Of a stretch of 64,000 bases of DNA, positions 21,969 through 33,640 are shown in pieces. Each line of letters begins with the position of its first letter. Positions within the stretch are counted from its first letter, which is position 1. The translations under genes and the position numbers were made by a program. The DNA is from Coix lacryma-jobi var. lacryma-jobi (lineage: Eukaryota > Streptophyta > Magnoliopsida > Poales > Poaceae). The notes below the pieces were generated by a model. The model was given only the letters and a program-made list of their open reading frames with translations. It did not search any database and was not told the DNA's origin. The stretch is taken from contig CM019826.1 in the NCBI GenBank assembly GCA_009763385.1, positions 99,246,848 to 99,310,847 on the forward strand, in the 5' to 3' direction.

Positions 21969-23561
21969 TGAAAGGACCGTGACGCCTACGAGGGGGTGAA
22001 TTAGGCAACTAAAAACTACTTTAACTATGGCCTCAAATTACCACCTAGACAAAACCTATGCAAGAAAGTAAACTATATAAAAGTGCAACTATGGTTTTGC
22101 TAGTTGTGTTGCTATCTCTACCATAAAAGAATTATGCAACCTAGGTTCCAATCCTATCAACTAGCCTATCAACTAATCTAGGAAAGGTAAAGTACATAAT
22201 TAAGGTAGTAAGATAAATGCGGAAGCTAAAGAGCAAGGTAGAGATGCAAACTCTCGTCGACGACTCCGGTATTTTTACGGAGGTATCGAGAAGCACGCAA
22301 GCTTCTCCCTAGTCCTCGTTGGAGCCCCTCGCAATGAATCCCTTGCAAGGGCCAAGCTCCCGGTCGGGTCGCTCCGTGGATAGCTCCGATCCTTCCCCAC
22401 GCGCAAGTGGGTCTTCGGTTAAGCCACTCGTGGCAAAGCCTCTCCCGGATGCTCCCTGCCGTCTCCACTATCAAGCTTCCGGCCGAAACGTCGTGGGCTT
22501 TGTTCCCTTCGGTACACGGTGGCGGCCACACCACAAACACGGTTGGTGTGGTCTCGCAAGACTACATGCCCCTCCGTTGTACAACAATGGTGCGCGCAAG
22601 CACCGAGTAGCAAGAGGTATGCAAACCTCACCAAACACTAGGCCTAAACCTGCTGCAAGCGCATGAGCGGTGGTCTAACTAGCCTAAGCACTTCGCAAAG
22701 CACCTACACTAATCACCATGTGAATCACTAAGCACTATGCATATGGAGGCACTAATATGGTGTAGCAACACTCTTGGTATGTTTCCTCACTCCTCCACAC
22801 CTCATTTGGCCGGTTAGAGGTGGTATATATAGGCTCCCAATCAAATAGAGCCGTTGGGGGGGCTGAAATCAGCTTTCTGTAGAGCATCGGACGCTACAGT
22901 GATGACATCGGACGCGTCCTATGCTCATGTGATGAGTAGCCGTTGAAAAACTAGCCGTTAGATCTATTTTTCGGGGGCATCAGACGCTACAGTAATACAT
23001 CGGACGCTGACATCGGACTCTACCATCACACTGTTCATTCTGGGCTGATTTTGGAGTGCATCGGACGCTGCATCGAACTCGCGTCCGTTGCTCTGCATCG
23101 GAGCATCCGTTGCTCCATTTTCAGAGAGACAGGCTTTCGTATTTTGGGCATAACTCTTAGCTCCGAACTCCGATTTCGATGATCTTGGACTTTTCGAAAA
23201 GCTAATGAAATTCTCTACAGCTTTATGCTAATGCCATGTCAGTTTGAGCAAATCAAAAATCATGAGACAGTTCCAATTCAATCAGCTCTTGTCTCGGCTT
23301 GAGCGTTAACTTTGTTTGCGTCCGGCCCTCTGTTTCTTGTGTCTTGGACTTTGCTTGATCTTTGTAAGCCTCCAAAACATATTGTAGGGTCTTGCTTGAG
23401 GTGTTGATCACTTGATCACCATATTGCCTTCGTCCAAGTCACATGTGCATCCTATTAGACTACAAAACAAACACTTGCAAACACATTAGTCCAATTTGGT
23501 TATGTTGATCATCAAACACCAAAATCCAAAGATAAATGAGCCGAGGTCCATTTTCCTTACA
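21969..23561 (-). repeat. E3 5' LTR, minus strand, 1593 bp
   Basis: On the minus strand it begins TGTAAGGAAAATGG and ends GGTCCTTTCA, like the E6 LTRs. A TATATATA box is at 22824-22831. The GCATCGGACGC-type motifs at 22880-23110 lie on the plus strand, that is inverted relative to the element, whereas most copies in E6 run with the element. The 3' LTR of E3 is missing. Confidence 0.88.
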
Positions 23562-25061
23562 CCCGCGTTGAGGATCTCGTGTGTTTTATTGGGCCAAACC
23601 ACTGCATGCTGGAAGAGACAAGGGACAGAATATTGGGACAGCGAGACCTACAAAAATAGAAAATACACTGTAAAAATGTGCGATGAAACTTTGCACTAAG
23701 AGAGAGCCTCATTTTATATCAAATTTTCATATGTAAATCAGGAGGTGAAACTTAACATTGAGACTAGGCCCATGCTTGCTGACCCTTGGGGCCTTGCATG
23801 CATGGGTACGACGCTTTTGTTATTTGGAATAGTTGGAGTAGGTACAATAAGACCATGTTACTTTCCTTATATGTAAGAAATGTCAGCATGATCTAAGTGG
23901 AAGAGAGAGAACGAAGAGGAAAAGCTCTATTCGGGCAACATGCAGCACCGAGCCCTTGTAAAGTTACCCAGATTGTAGGTCCCGCAATTGTGTATATTTC
24001 TTCAGGTACTCATAATGTAGGTTAGTACCCATAGAAACTATGGTTCCCAACATAGTAATTTTCTGAGGACCTAGGAAAAACCCTCAGACCAATCGTTCAT
24101 GTTTCCTCCGCCCCGTCATCCAGATCCTATGTGGCAGGTGTGCTTGTGGCTCGATATCTTTGTTGCGCTGGTGATGCCGGTACTGCACGCCGCTCGCTCC
24201 ACCTTCGAACTCCATCCTACGGTTCTGCAGTGGTATCAAAGGAGGATGCAACGACGAGGCCGTGAAGGAACATAGGAGCAGTGCATGACCGTGGCGTCTC
24301 ATGGCCTTCCGGCAGCTGGTTTTGGTAGCTCCTTGGCCGGCTCCGCCACCGTAGCTTCGTACCCATGCTGTGCTCGTGAGCAACATCCTGGACATGATGG
24401 TGCTGTACGAGTAGTAGCTGTCTGACAGCAGCGGCTCCGCTATGCTCCCCAACCGACCGCGTGATCGAGTATCCACGGCTGCACGTGAGGTCCCGTAGGC
24501 GGCCACACGAGTGATGATCCGCGGTGCCTGAGGACCCGTCGGTAGCCGTTCGAGCGAAGATTCGTGACGGCATGATGCTCTGCGGCGGGCGATTGACTAC
24601 CTGATGAAGACGACGGGATACACAACACGGTGTACGTACAGATCGAAGATGTGTTCCACAACCACGTGTGTGGTGGACCCGAGGTCTGACGACTCCGTCG
24701 AGACCGTAGCGGCGCTAGCGGCTAGCTCCATCATGTTCCACCGCGACGACAACTTTGGGTATTTGCGGCGGCTCCTAAACTGCGCTATGGATCGCGAATA
24801 GACACCGCGGTCGGCGGCATGCAAACTAGGATCCGCGGCGGCCACGCGGCGATGGCGCGCACATAATTTGTACTTGCCAATAGAAATCATGCACTTTCTT
24901 GCCAGCGCGATCACGTCAAGAAAAAAAGTCTAGGGCCCCTTTGAAATTCAGAAATTTCATAGGAATTGTACAGGATTTTCACAGGAATCAGTTGACTGTT
25001 CACACGAAAAACATAGAAACGGAAAAAATCTCCGCGTTCCTAAGGGCCTCAGTTAGAAATG
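23562..25061. other. Unassigned sequence between E3 and E4
   Basis: The first ~520 bases are AT-rich with no feature I can name. From 24090 to 24870 the sequence is GC-rich with short ORFs on both strands. A plus-strand stretch at 24604-24801 (DSVETVAALAASSIMFHR...) has protein-like composition but no recognised family. From 24931 to 25049 AGGGCCCCTTTGAAATTC...CCTAAGGGCC resembles a degraded MITE. It may be original non-TE DNA or a decayed gene fragment. Confidence 0.3.
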
Positions 25062-25806
25062 TGTTGACACTCAAAAATATCTCAAGCGTATGATGGACTC
25101 CACCATCAAGTTTTTGTCGTCAAGATATCTCAAGCGTATGATGGACTCCACCATCAAGTTTCTGTCGTCAAGATGGCTGAGATCTCTTGAGAGACTTACG
25201 ACCAGGTCTCTTGGGAGATTTCCGACCAAGTAAAACTGGCCGGAGGCGACAAGACAGCAGTAGAGACCAGCTCCATTAATCCTACATATACATACAAGAT
25301 GAAAATTGTATGTACATGCCATAAACGAATAAACAACTCTTATTTGGAGTCTTTATTCGGTCAAGAGTCCTATTCGGTTACGAAAGACCAGCCGCCCTAT
25401 AAATATAAAGGGTGACGGCCGATTGAGATCTCATCTATCCAATCGTCAAATCAATCTACTACAACCCCTTTGCCCTCTTCTCCAACCTCATGTTGTTCAT
25501 CCCTTGATCCGACGACCAAGGATGGCGCCCTAGGCTCGTCGGCCGACCTAGGGCAACCCGGCGACGTCCATGCCCTGACGGGGTCCCTCCCGGGCGAGAG
25601 CTTCGACGGTTCCTTTGCTAGTTTGCCTGAAAACTAGTCGTTCTTCGCCACGTAAGTGTGATAGGTATCCTTTGCCGGTTTGCTTGTAAACCTAGCCGTC
25701 CTTCACCGCGTAAGTGTGACCTCCTCGCTGCGTTCTTCGGTCTGTGGTGACCGGGGCGTCCAAAGCCCTAGCTGGTGTGTGATCCGGAACACTTTCGGTG
25801 TCAACA
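25062..25806 (+). repeat. E4 5' LTR, 745 bp
   Basis: It pairs with 31106-31647 plus 41932-42086. It is 48 bases longer because of a 48-bp tandem duplication (25079-25126 and 25127-25174) that the 3' LTR lacks. The sequence GGCAACTCCGCTGGGGA just after it (about 25814) is a likely primer-binding site of the type seen in Tat-lineage elements; I cannot assign the tRNA with certainty. Confidence 0.9.
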
Positions 25807-26033
25807 CACTTTTTGGCAACTCCGCTGGGGACGAATTTGCTTCGGCTCTACTTTGCAGCCGAATCCTCTTGCCCTAGCCCTATTATTCACTGATCTATCT
25901 TCTTGTTCTCGCCATTACCGTCGCATTCGGCCCAAAAGGCCGATCACATCTGGTTTTGACCCCTGGTGATCCTATTTTGCAACACAACGTGCTACATATT
26001 AGAAAATTCAGCAAGACGGGCAAGCTCTAAATC

Positions 26034-27536
26034 ATGGAGTACCAAGGCGTAACATCGCAAAACTACTACAATTACCCCGAGGTACGACTTGCGAATACAT
26101 CTTATGGTTATAATAATTATTTTGCAAGTTCTATGAACTCTTATGTTGGTGTTGCTAGTCATAATGACAGTAGATATGTTGCATCGGTTAATACTTTTGC
26201 TAATGTTCCTCATCATACACATCATAATTATGAATATTATGGTCAAGAGCCGTTGTCAACTATGAATTCTTTGTGTTTTGATGATACTAGCAACATACAA
26301 CATGTAAATTCTTCATCGGCTATAAGTTCACAATACGTGGCACCACCACAAGACATGCTGATGAATGAGAGAATTGGCTACGACAATGATAATTATTTAA
26401 CCAATTGCTCTCAAAATTCAGCATCAAATGCAAGTGCTACTACTCATAATTCGGCCTCATATGTTGGTAATAACTATGGTCGAATACATAAAAATTCAGC
26501 AAAGCATTTAAGTGCAAGTACTTATAATTCGACTTCACGTGTCACTAGTAACTATAGTCGAATCAATGAAAATTCAGCACCTTATACAAAGAACACTCCT
26601 CACAATTCGGCTTCAAATTTAATTCAAAACCATAGCTGAATTAGTGAAATTCCAGCAAGGTATTCGAGTGCAAAAACTTATGATTCGGCTCCACATGATA
26701 CCGATAACTATAGCCGAATCAATAAAAATTCAGCAATGAGCGTGCACGCTAACAATCGTGATTCGGCTTCATGTGTCACTCTCAAATCAAGCTGAATCGA
26801 TGAAGATTTAACTCATGCTAGAAATCCTTATGGCTCCTCTAAATGGAAGGTTCCCGCTTATCATAGACCGTACCCGTTACACTATGATTACTTGGAAGAT
26901 CCTGATGGTTGGTGGGTACCTGATTTTTATGAATTTAGTGGTGAAGATGATAAGACCACTGTCGAACACATTAATATTTATCTCTCGCAATTGGTTTTTG
27001 CTGGTAAAGAGAACTATATGAAAGTGCGAAATTTTCCTTTATATCTCACAAGTATTGCCTTTGCATGGTTTACATCTTTACCCAAATGCATTGTTTGGTC
27101 ATGGTCTAGATTAGAGGAGTTATTCTATGAACACTTTGGAAAGACCAATGACAAAAGGCCGATTACTACTGAGTCATTGGCTAAAAGGGCATTGTTAATG
27201 GGCATGAAAGGAAAAGTCAGTTCGGATGTAAGCGAAGGTTCGGCTACCAAAGTCGAACAACATAATATCTGTTCCGAACCAATCGCAATTCAAAAGGCAA
27301 GTCTTGCTACAGAAAACCATGAAAAGCGCCAGAAAACGGCTAGACTTGATTTTTCAAGAGCTAAAGGGGATATACACTTATCTAATGATTACTGCATCAT
27401 TGATGAAGATCAAATCCCTACAAGCGAGAACGAAGGACCGCTTGCCTGCCCAAATTTGGCTAAGCCAACTTTAGAGTCGGCTGAGCCGATTACTACTTGC
27501 CCAGAGTTAGCTAGGTCGCTAAGTCAGCTAAGATAA
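26034..27536 (+). pseudogene. E4 gag remnant, N-terminal and core part
   Basis: A single frame runs from 26034 to 27536 with in-frame TGA codons at 26637-26639 and about 26793. The first ~200 codons are Asn/Ser/Tyr-rich and built of loose repeats around NYSRIN-NSA. The second half carries the gypsy Gag core (GEDDKTTVEHINIYLSQL, then FPLYLTSIAFAWFTSLP, then W-SRLEELFYEHF). Both stops fall where repeat copies have CGA in the AGYCGAAT context, so they look like C-to-T changes at CpG. The frame ends with TAA at 27534. Confidence 0.82.
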
Positions 27537-27637
27537 CTCCCCTTGTTGCTGCCTTACATGTTAGTGCCCAAGTTGGCCTAGCCGACTTTCGATCGGCTAA
27601 ACCGACTTCCTCTGTTCTAGCAACTGACAAAGCGCTT

Positions 27638-28454
27638 TTGGGTGATTCCACACCTATTGTTGATCGTTCTATGGAGATGAAGAACAACGTCATTCAAGCC
27701 AAGAACCTACGCTTCTCCGACATGATCAATAAGGTACCAAATATGAATATTTTGCTTAAATTTCAATCTGGTCATACAATTTCACTTTCTGCGTCTATTA
27801 GAGATATCCTTGCTAGTAGTTGTAAAAGACCAATTGAGAATAGCATTTTATTTGGTAATGTTAAAACAAATTCAGATTCTATCGGCCAACATATTGTGCC
27901 ATATGGCAAGGTCGGTAGTAGTAGTTTGTCAAAGATAAAGTTTTCCAAAAGCAGTTACAAAGGTGTGGCCGAATGGATTGATATTAAATCTGATCCCTTC
28001 GTTTGCCTAGCTTTAAAGTCGACTCCACAAAAGAATCGGCTGAAGAAATCAAAGTACACCTTCGACTTTACTTTTTTGTGATCATGTCTTTGATATCTTG
28101 TTAAAGAATAATTTTATTAGAATCATTGATCACAATGTTTTGCCATCTATTCAAAACTTAGAAGAGCTTACATATTGCAAGTGGCACAATTCTTTTGATC
28201 ATAATACTTCTGATTGCAATGTGTTTCGTTGAGTGATCCAATCAACCATTGATAATGGACGATTGAGATTTCTTGAAGCTCAACAAACGGACCAATTGGA
28301 TTCAATTGGTCTTGATGGCAAGCAAGATTCGAATCGGCTTGTCTTAGCCGATTCACTCAAAGCTCAAGGCTTGAATGCCCAAGAGAGAGAGAGATGGAGC
28401 CCTCAAATGAAAATAAGGTTGTTGTTCGTGAATTACAAATTGGAGATATTCTAG
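27638..28454 (+). pseudogene. E4 gag remnant, zinc-finger-like part
   Basis: The frame open from 27638 to 28081 passes by a one-base shift near 28075 into the next frame, which contains YCKWHNSFDHNTSDCNVF (about 28173-28226). This Cys/His cluster (CxxH...H...C) is typical of Tat-type grass gypsy Gags. An in-frame TGA follows at 28230-28232. The region therefore holds at least two disabling changes. No start codon is proposed. Confidence 0.7.
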
Positions 28455-29620
28455 AGAACAACAAAGTTATCACAATTCCAGAAGACACTGGGGGGCAGGT
28501 AGAATCTCTCCAGCTAAAGCAAAGGTCGATTGATCCCGCTGAGCAAGGGGAATCGGCTAAGGATCTTCCTTTGGAGCATGTCTATCAAGACAGAGAAAAG
28601 AAGGAAGATGCTCATAAATCTTTTGGAGGTAAAGGCCATGACAACCAAAAGAATAGAAGACCAAAGCTTAGCTTCGAGGAGCTTCTAGCTAAGTATGAGA
28701 ACTTAGCAAAAGCCAATGTCACCAATCGGCCAAAGAAGGTCCGAACACAAAGATTGCCTCCAAAGCACAAATCTCAAGATCGGAATTGGCAAAGGAATAA
28801 ATCTCAAACAGCAACAACACATTTCCCTTTTGAGCAACCAATTCCCATGTCGTATGGATTGCAGCCCACATATTTTCATCCTTATTCATCTTGGGGCTGG
28901 TTCTTTCAAGAGGCACACATTCCACCATATTCTCGGCCACAATATGTAGCTCCTAGACACTTAGAGAGGTCATCATCTTATAAAGACCGTTTTGATCTAG
29001 ATCGGTCCGGAGCCCAGCATAAGAAGAAAGTGGTAAAACAGGTTTACCGAGTGAAATATGATGGCCGCAAAGATAAAAGTTCAGATCTGAATTCAACTTT
29101 TGAAAAGCCAATTGCAGTGTTAAAAAATCTTGCTATTGACGGCATAAAAGTAGGAGAGTCATCTGTTGATATTCTAGGTGCCAAATCTAAACAAAAGAAA
29201 GTGAGAGTGCTTAAAATCAAGAAAGATTTACCACTGTCCAAAATAGAAATAAAATCGATATGCTCAATTGGTTTACCAAAGTAGCAAGAAAGGGAGTTGC
29301 AGAAGTTTAGTTCAGAGAAGTTGAAAGAAAGAGGCTTCGTGTGGGTTCCTAAAGGAAGTATCCATGTTCAGAAAGATGATGCTCAAGCAAGTAGTGCAAC
29401 AAAGGCAAAGGAGAGAAGAAGATTCAACAAGCAGTTGTCAAGCTGGAGATTTGCACTGAATCATCAAAATCAATGGTTTTGGAATCATCCATATTCTCTG
29501 CCTATGTCTATGTGGAATTCATCCCAAGGTACGCATGGTTACCCCTTAGCCCCTTATTTCGATCATTGGTATAAACGTCTATATTATGGAGAGTTGCCAA
29601 ATTATTTTGCTTACCAATGA
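28394..29620 (+). pseudogene. E4 gag remnant, C-terminal linker part
   Basis: One frame is interrupted by TAG at 29282-29284. The 296-residue first part contains the motif KLSFEELLAKYE, a basic stretch and the aromatic segment FHPYSSWGWF, which I recognise from the region after the Cys/His cluster in related grass elements. The second part includes GFVWVPKGS. Normally protease and RT would follow; here they are absent. Confidence 0.65.
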
Positions 29621-31105
29621 TCCGGAGCCGAAATGCTTTATTTTGGCTATGCATGCATACTCACTTGGATGAATTCATATGGCTGATGCTTTGTTATCGC
29701 CCTTAGCATAACAATATAGTCGATGAATGCTTGCAACCATCGTGCTATTAGAAAAGCCCATGGAATTCACTTTGATGGCTTTAAGACCCGAGGGGCATGA
29801 TATGTGATCTTTTATTTCATGGGTGTGACAACATGGTTAATCGGTTTGCAAAAGGGGCCAAGGTGTTGGCATGATCATTATTTCTCACAATGGTGCTATG
29901 TGAGACATCAAGCCGGTTAAGACTACATTTGCACCAAGATTCAAGCCGAATGTGAACTGTTTTTATTCGGCTTGGCCATGTTATGATCCATGGAGTATGA
30001 CATGTTGAAGCCTGTGGTGATTCATTACTATTGATACAACAAGTCACTCATATGTTTTGGTGTTTTGAAGGATCACATAATGCACATACTGATGAGTGCC
30101 TTGTCATCATTAATATTTTCAAATTTGGTATATTACAAGGCATGATAATTTTAAGGCCAACATGTTAGTGTGATAAGCATCTGGCTATGGTGTTAGTAGA
30201 CGCAATTTTCACGTAAAGGAAAATCCGATGCATCAAATTTTACAAACAGATTATAAAGAATCAACTCAGTCGGCTTGTCCGACCGACCAGGTTGAATCTG
30301 AACCAACTCAGTCGGCCTATCCGGCCGACCAGGTTGAATCTGAACCAACTCAGTCGGCTTGTCCAGCCGACCAAGTTGAATCTGAACCAACTCGGTCGGT
30401 CTGTACAGTCGACCAGGTCGACTTTGAGCCGACTCAGTCGGTTTGCCATATCAGCTTGGTTGGCTCCGATACGGCTAGCCCAGTTGATTCATCCATAGAA
30501 CTTCCAGATCGGCCCGAATTAATTCTTAACAAAAGCAAGGCCGATTTGGAGAACTCCCTTGTTTAAATATTTTCATGATCCAAACGCTGAAGTTGATGAC
30601 AATGTTCGGCGGAGTCCATTTAAATATGTGATGTGTAACAATAGCTCTATCAAAGGACTGCCGAAGATTCATTGCTTAAGTGTTTAGGATCTGATCGAGC
30701 AAGACTGGCTATGGGAGTCATCCATGCACTTTGATTAAACTCATCAAGAGAGAAGATTGGATAATCCAAGGAGGTGACCTTGAACAAGCACCAAGTTGGA
30801 AGGTCTTGTATCGAGTGATCAATGTGGTTCTCGAAAATTCACATCTGCTGGAGACGTTGCAAGGTGAAAGTCTCACAAGAGCAATGAACATGAGGTATTT
30901 GAAGGTACTTTCCAAGTGTTTGGCAAGGAGCTCAAGTGCTCACCAAATAATGGATGACACATGTATCGCCCTTAGTACAAGATATGGTCGATGTATACAT
31001 CCTCCTTAGATGCTAGATAGCCGATGAGTTGGGTATCGTGGCTATTTAGTGCTTTAATTGTGTTTTTAGGTTCAATGCATTATTCACCTAAAAACAGGGG
31101 GCATG
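29621..31105 (+). other. E4 3' internal region without pol
   Basis: No PR, RT, RNase H or integrase motif is visible on either strand. The region has one short ORF made of 14-residue repeats (30228-30566) and otherwise AT-rich sequence. A polypurine-like AAAACAGGGGGCA (31091-31103) precedes the 3' LTR at 31106. Confidence 0.65.
30264..30473 (+). repeat. Five tandem 42-bp units encoding a 14-residue repeat
   Basis: Units start at 30264, 30306, 30348, 30390 and 30432. The consensus encoded repeat is TQSACPADQVESEP; the last two copies are diverged. The frame is open across all five units, and the region also reads open on the minus strand. It lies inside the ORF at 30228-30566. Confidence 0.85.
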
Positions 31106-31647
31106 TGTTGACACTCAAAAATGTCTCAAGCGTATGATGGACTCCACCATCAAGTTTTTGTCGTCAAGATGGTTGGGATCTCTTGAGAGACTTTCGACCA
31201 GGTCTCTTGGGAGATTTTCGACCACGTAAAACTGGTCGGAGGCGGCAAGACAGCAGTAGAGACCAACTCCATTAATCCTGCATATACGTACAAGATGGAA
31301 ATTGTATGTACATGTCATAACCGAATAAACAAGTCCTATTTGGAGTTTTATTCGGTCAGGAGTCTTATTCGGTTACGGAAAGACCAGCCGCCATATAAAT
31401 ATAAAGGGTGACGGTCGATTGAGATCTCATCTATCCAATCGTCAAATCAATCTACTACAACCCTTTTACCCTCTTCTCCAACTTCATGTTGTTCATCCCT
31501 TGATCCGACGACCAAGGATGGCGCCCTAGGCTCATCGGCCGACCTAGGGCAACCCGGCGATGACCTTGCCCTGACGGGGTCCCTCCCGGGCGAGAGCTTC
31601 GACGGTTCCTTTGCTAGTTTGCCCGAAAACTAGTCGTTCATCGCCAC
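31106..31647 (+). repeat. E4 3' LTR, left part (split by E5)
   Basis: It begins TGTTGACACTC and matches the 5' LTR apart from one missing 48-bp unit and scattered substitutions. It breaks off at the E5 target GCCAC (31643-31647). Confidence 0.93.
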
Positions 31648-32166
31648 TGAAAGCCCAAGTTTGGTTTTGGATAATTGATGAAACCCATTGGACTAACCTT
31701 TGTCATTAAGTGTGTGATTAGCAAAAGGTGGTCCATGGCTCAAGTGAAGCATGATGATGGACATGTGATGCAATGATCAAGTGATTGGTCGTAAGATGGT
31801 CCATATCTTCACTAGAAGAAAAGAAGAAAGAGGAAAATAAAAGAGCTCAAGGCAAAGGTATAACCAATAGGCTCTTTTGTTTTTGGCACTCAAGACACCA
31901 TAGAGGGTGTGAGTGTATTTAGGATAGATAGCCGTACTATCAAGAGGAGAAATTCATAGTATACGGTTATCAAGTTGCCTCTAGTTGCATTTGCATATGA
32001 CATAACTAAAATGAGGCGATAAATCCTTTGAAAATGATTGTGAAAATGCTAACACACTTGCACAAGATGATGAACACTTGGTGGTGTTAGCACATTTGCA
32101 AAGGAGAAGTTGTTGGAATAGTTTTGGATCAACTCAAAGATGAAAATGGGTTTTTCTGTGTGCAGC

Positions 32167-32640
32167 CAGTGGTACCGGCCAGGTGCATCCGGTGGTACCG
32201 GCCAGAAGGGGTCGGTGGTACCGCACATTTTTGTAGCGTGCAGACCTCTCTGTGTTGGTCGCAATTTGACCTACCGGTGGTACCGCTATAACCCCGGTAC
32301 CACCGGGCCCGGTGCTACCGGGGTCAGCCGGTTGTTGCCCAGTTTTTCAGAGGTCTCTGTGTAGGTTCAGTTTTGAACTACCGGTGGTACCGCTATAACC
32401 CCGGTACCACCGGGCTCGGTTGTACCGGGCCTGGCCGGTGGTTTGGCGAGTCTTTGCAGAGCTCTCTGTTCGTTTGAAAAATGACCTGCCGGTAGTACCG
32501 CCATAAGGCCGGTACTACCGGGCCCGGAGGAACCGACCAAGGGTCGGTGGTCTGCCTAAATCAGCGGAAAGTGAGGAAACGGCTAGTTTGACCGAGGCCG
32601 GTACTACCGCCCAGGAGGGCCGGTACTACCGGCCGAGCGC
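32167..32640 (+). repeat. Array of GGTGGTACC / GGTAGTACCG motifs in E5 LTR
   Basis: More than a dozen copies of a near-palindromic CGGT(G/A)(G/C)TACCG-type motif, many paired head to head around CTATAACCC or CATAAGG, end about 40 bases upstream of the TATA box. The same array is at 40496-40970 in the 3' LTR. Confidence 0.85.
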
Positions 32641-32676
32641 AGAAAGGTGGGGATCGGGCCGCCGCCCTCCCTCCTC

Positions 32677-32684
32677 TATATATA
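32677..32684 (+). promoter_or_regulatory. TATA box in E5 5' LTR
   Basis: TATATATA follows a CCCTCCCTCCTC tract. It is the likely promoter for the genomic RNA. The copy in the 3' LTR is at 41006. Confidence 0.6.
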
Positions 32685-33584
32685 GGCCGTGGCCACGTTT
32701 GGGGAGGGCTTGCTGACTTTCTAACCTCTTGAACATCCTCTTGAGCAAGATCTAATCCCTCCCTCCGATCTCTTTGATTGATAGTGCGAATCCAAGTGAG
32801 ATCGAGTGAAACCAAGAGCTTGCATTGTGATCTTGCATTCTAGAGGCATCTTGGTGATTGTTGCTGCGGATTTCTTTTTACTCTTGGCACTTGCCGGTGC
32901 CTAGACGGCTTGGTGGCAGCGGAGGAGGATCGGCACGAGTTGGTGATTGTTCGTGGCCATCCCAACGACTTTGTGAGGGGCTTGTACCTCCCCGGCGAAG
33001 AGCCAAAGGTAACTCCTAGTAAATTGTGCGTGTCATTGAGTTACCATTGCTTGGGGTAGGTTCTTGTGGAGAGCTCGGTGTGTGATACCGATTAGCCACC
33101 GAACCACGAAGCCTTGGTCGACACAACGAGGACGTAGCGTGCCGGCAAGCACGTGAACCTCGGGGATAAATCTCGTGTTCATATTGTGTCCCTTGGTGAT
33201 TGGCATTCCATTGTGATATCAATTATCTTCACTTGCCCGGTTCGGTAAAATCACACTACCACTCTCTTGTATTCCTTTGTTCATACTTGTTATAGAGTAA
33301 CTTGTTTCCCTTGTTAATAATAGTAGTAGCTTTACTAGTGTAGCTAGTTTAGTTTTGTTAGCTCTCTTGTGTAGCTCACTAGTTTAGTAAAGTAGTGACT
33401 TAGTCCTTGTGTGCCTTAGAGATCATAATTAACTAGACTTGCAAATAGGTGGCTTGCATTTGACATAGAGCTAGAGCAACCGCATTTATCGCTTTGTTAT
33501 TGTCTAACAAATTGCTCTAGTGCTTTGTAGAATTTTAAATTAGGCTATTCACCCCCCCCCTCTAGCCAATTAGGACCTTTCAAG

Positions 33585-33597
33585 TGGTATCGGAGCC
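33585..33597 (+). other. Primer-binding site of E5
   Basis: TGGTATCGGAGCC begins two bases after the LTR end. It is complementary in type to initiator Met-tRNA. Confidence 0.92.
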
Positions 33598-33640
33598 AAA
33601 CACCGTTTGATTCAAAGGCTTAACAACCTACGGTGCAAAT

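Larger units (their letters stand above)
31648..33582 (+). repeat. E5 5' LTR, 1935 bp
   Basis: It starts TGAAAGCCC and ends GGACCTTTCA. It holds a motif array of GGTGGTACCG and GGTACTACCG types at 32167-32640 and a TATATATA box at 32677-32684. A C-run followed by TCTAG lies near its end. It lacks 12 bases present in the 3' LTR (near 41397). Confidence 0.95.
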
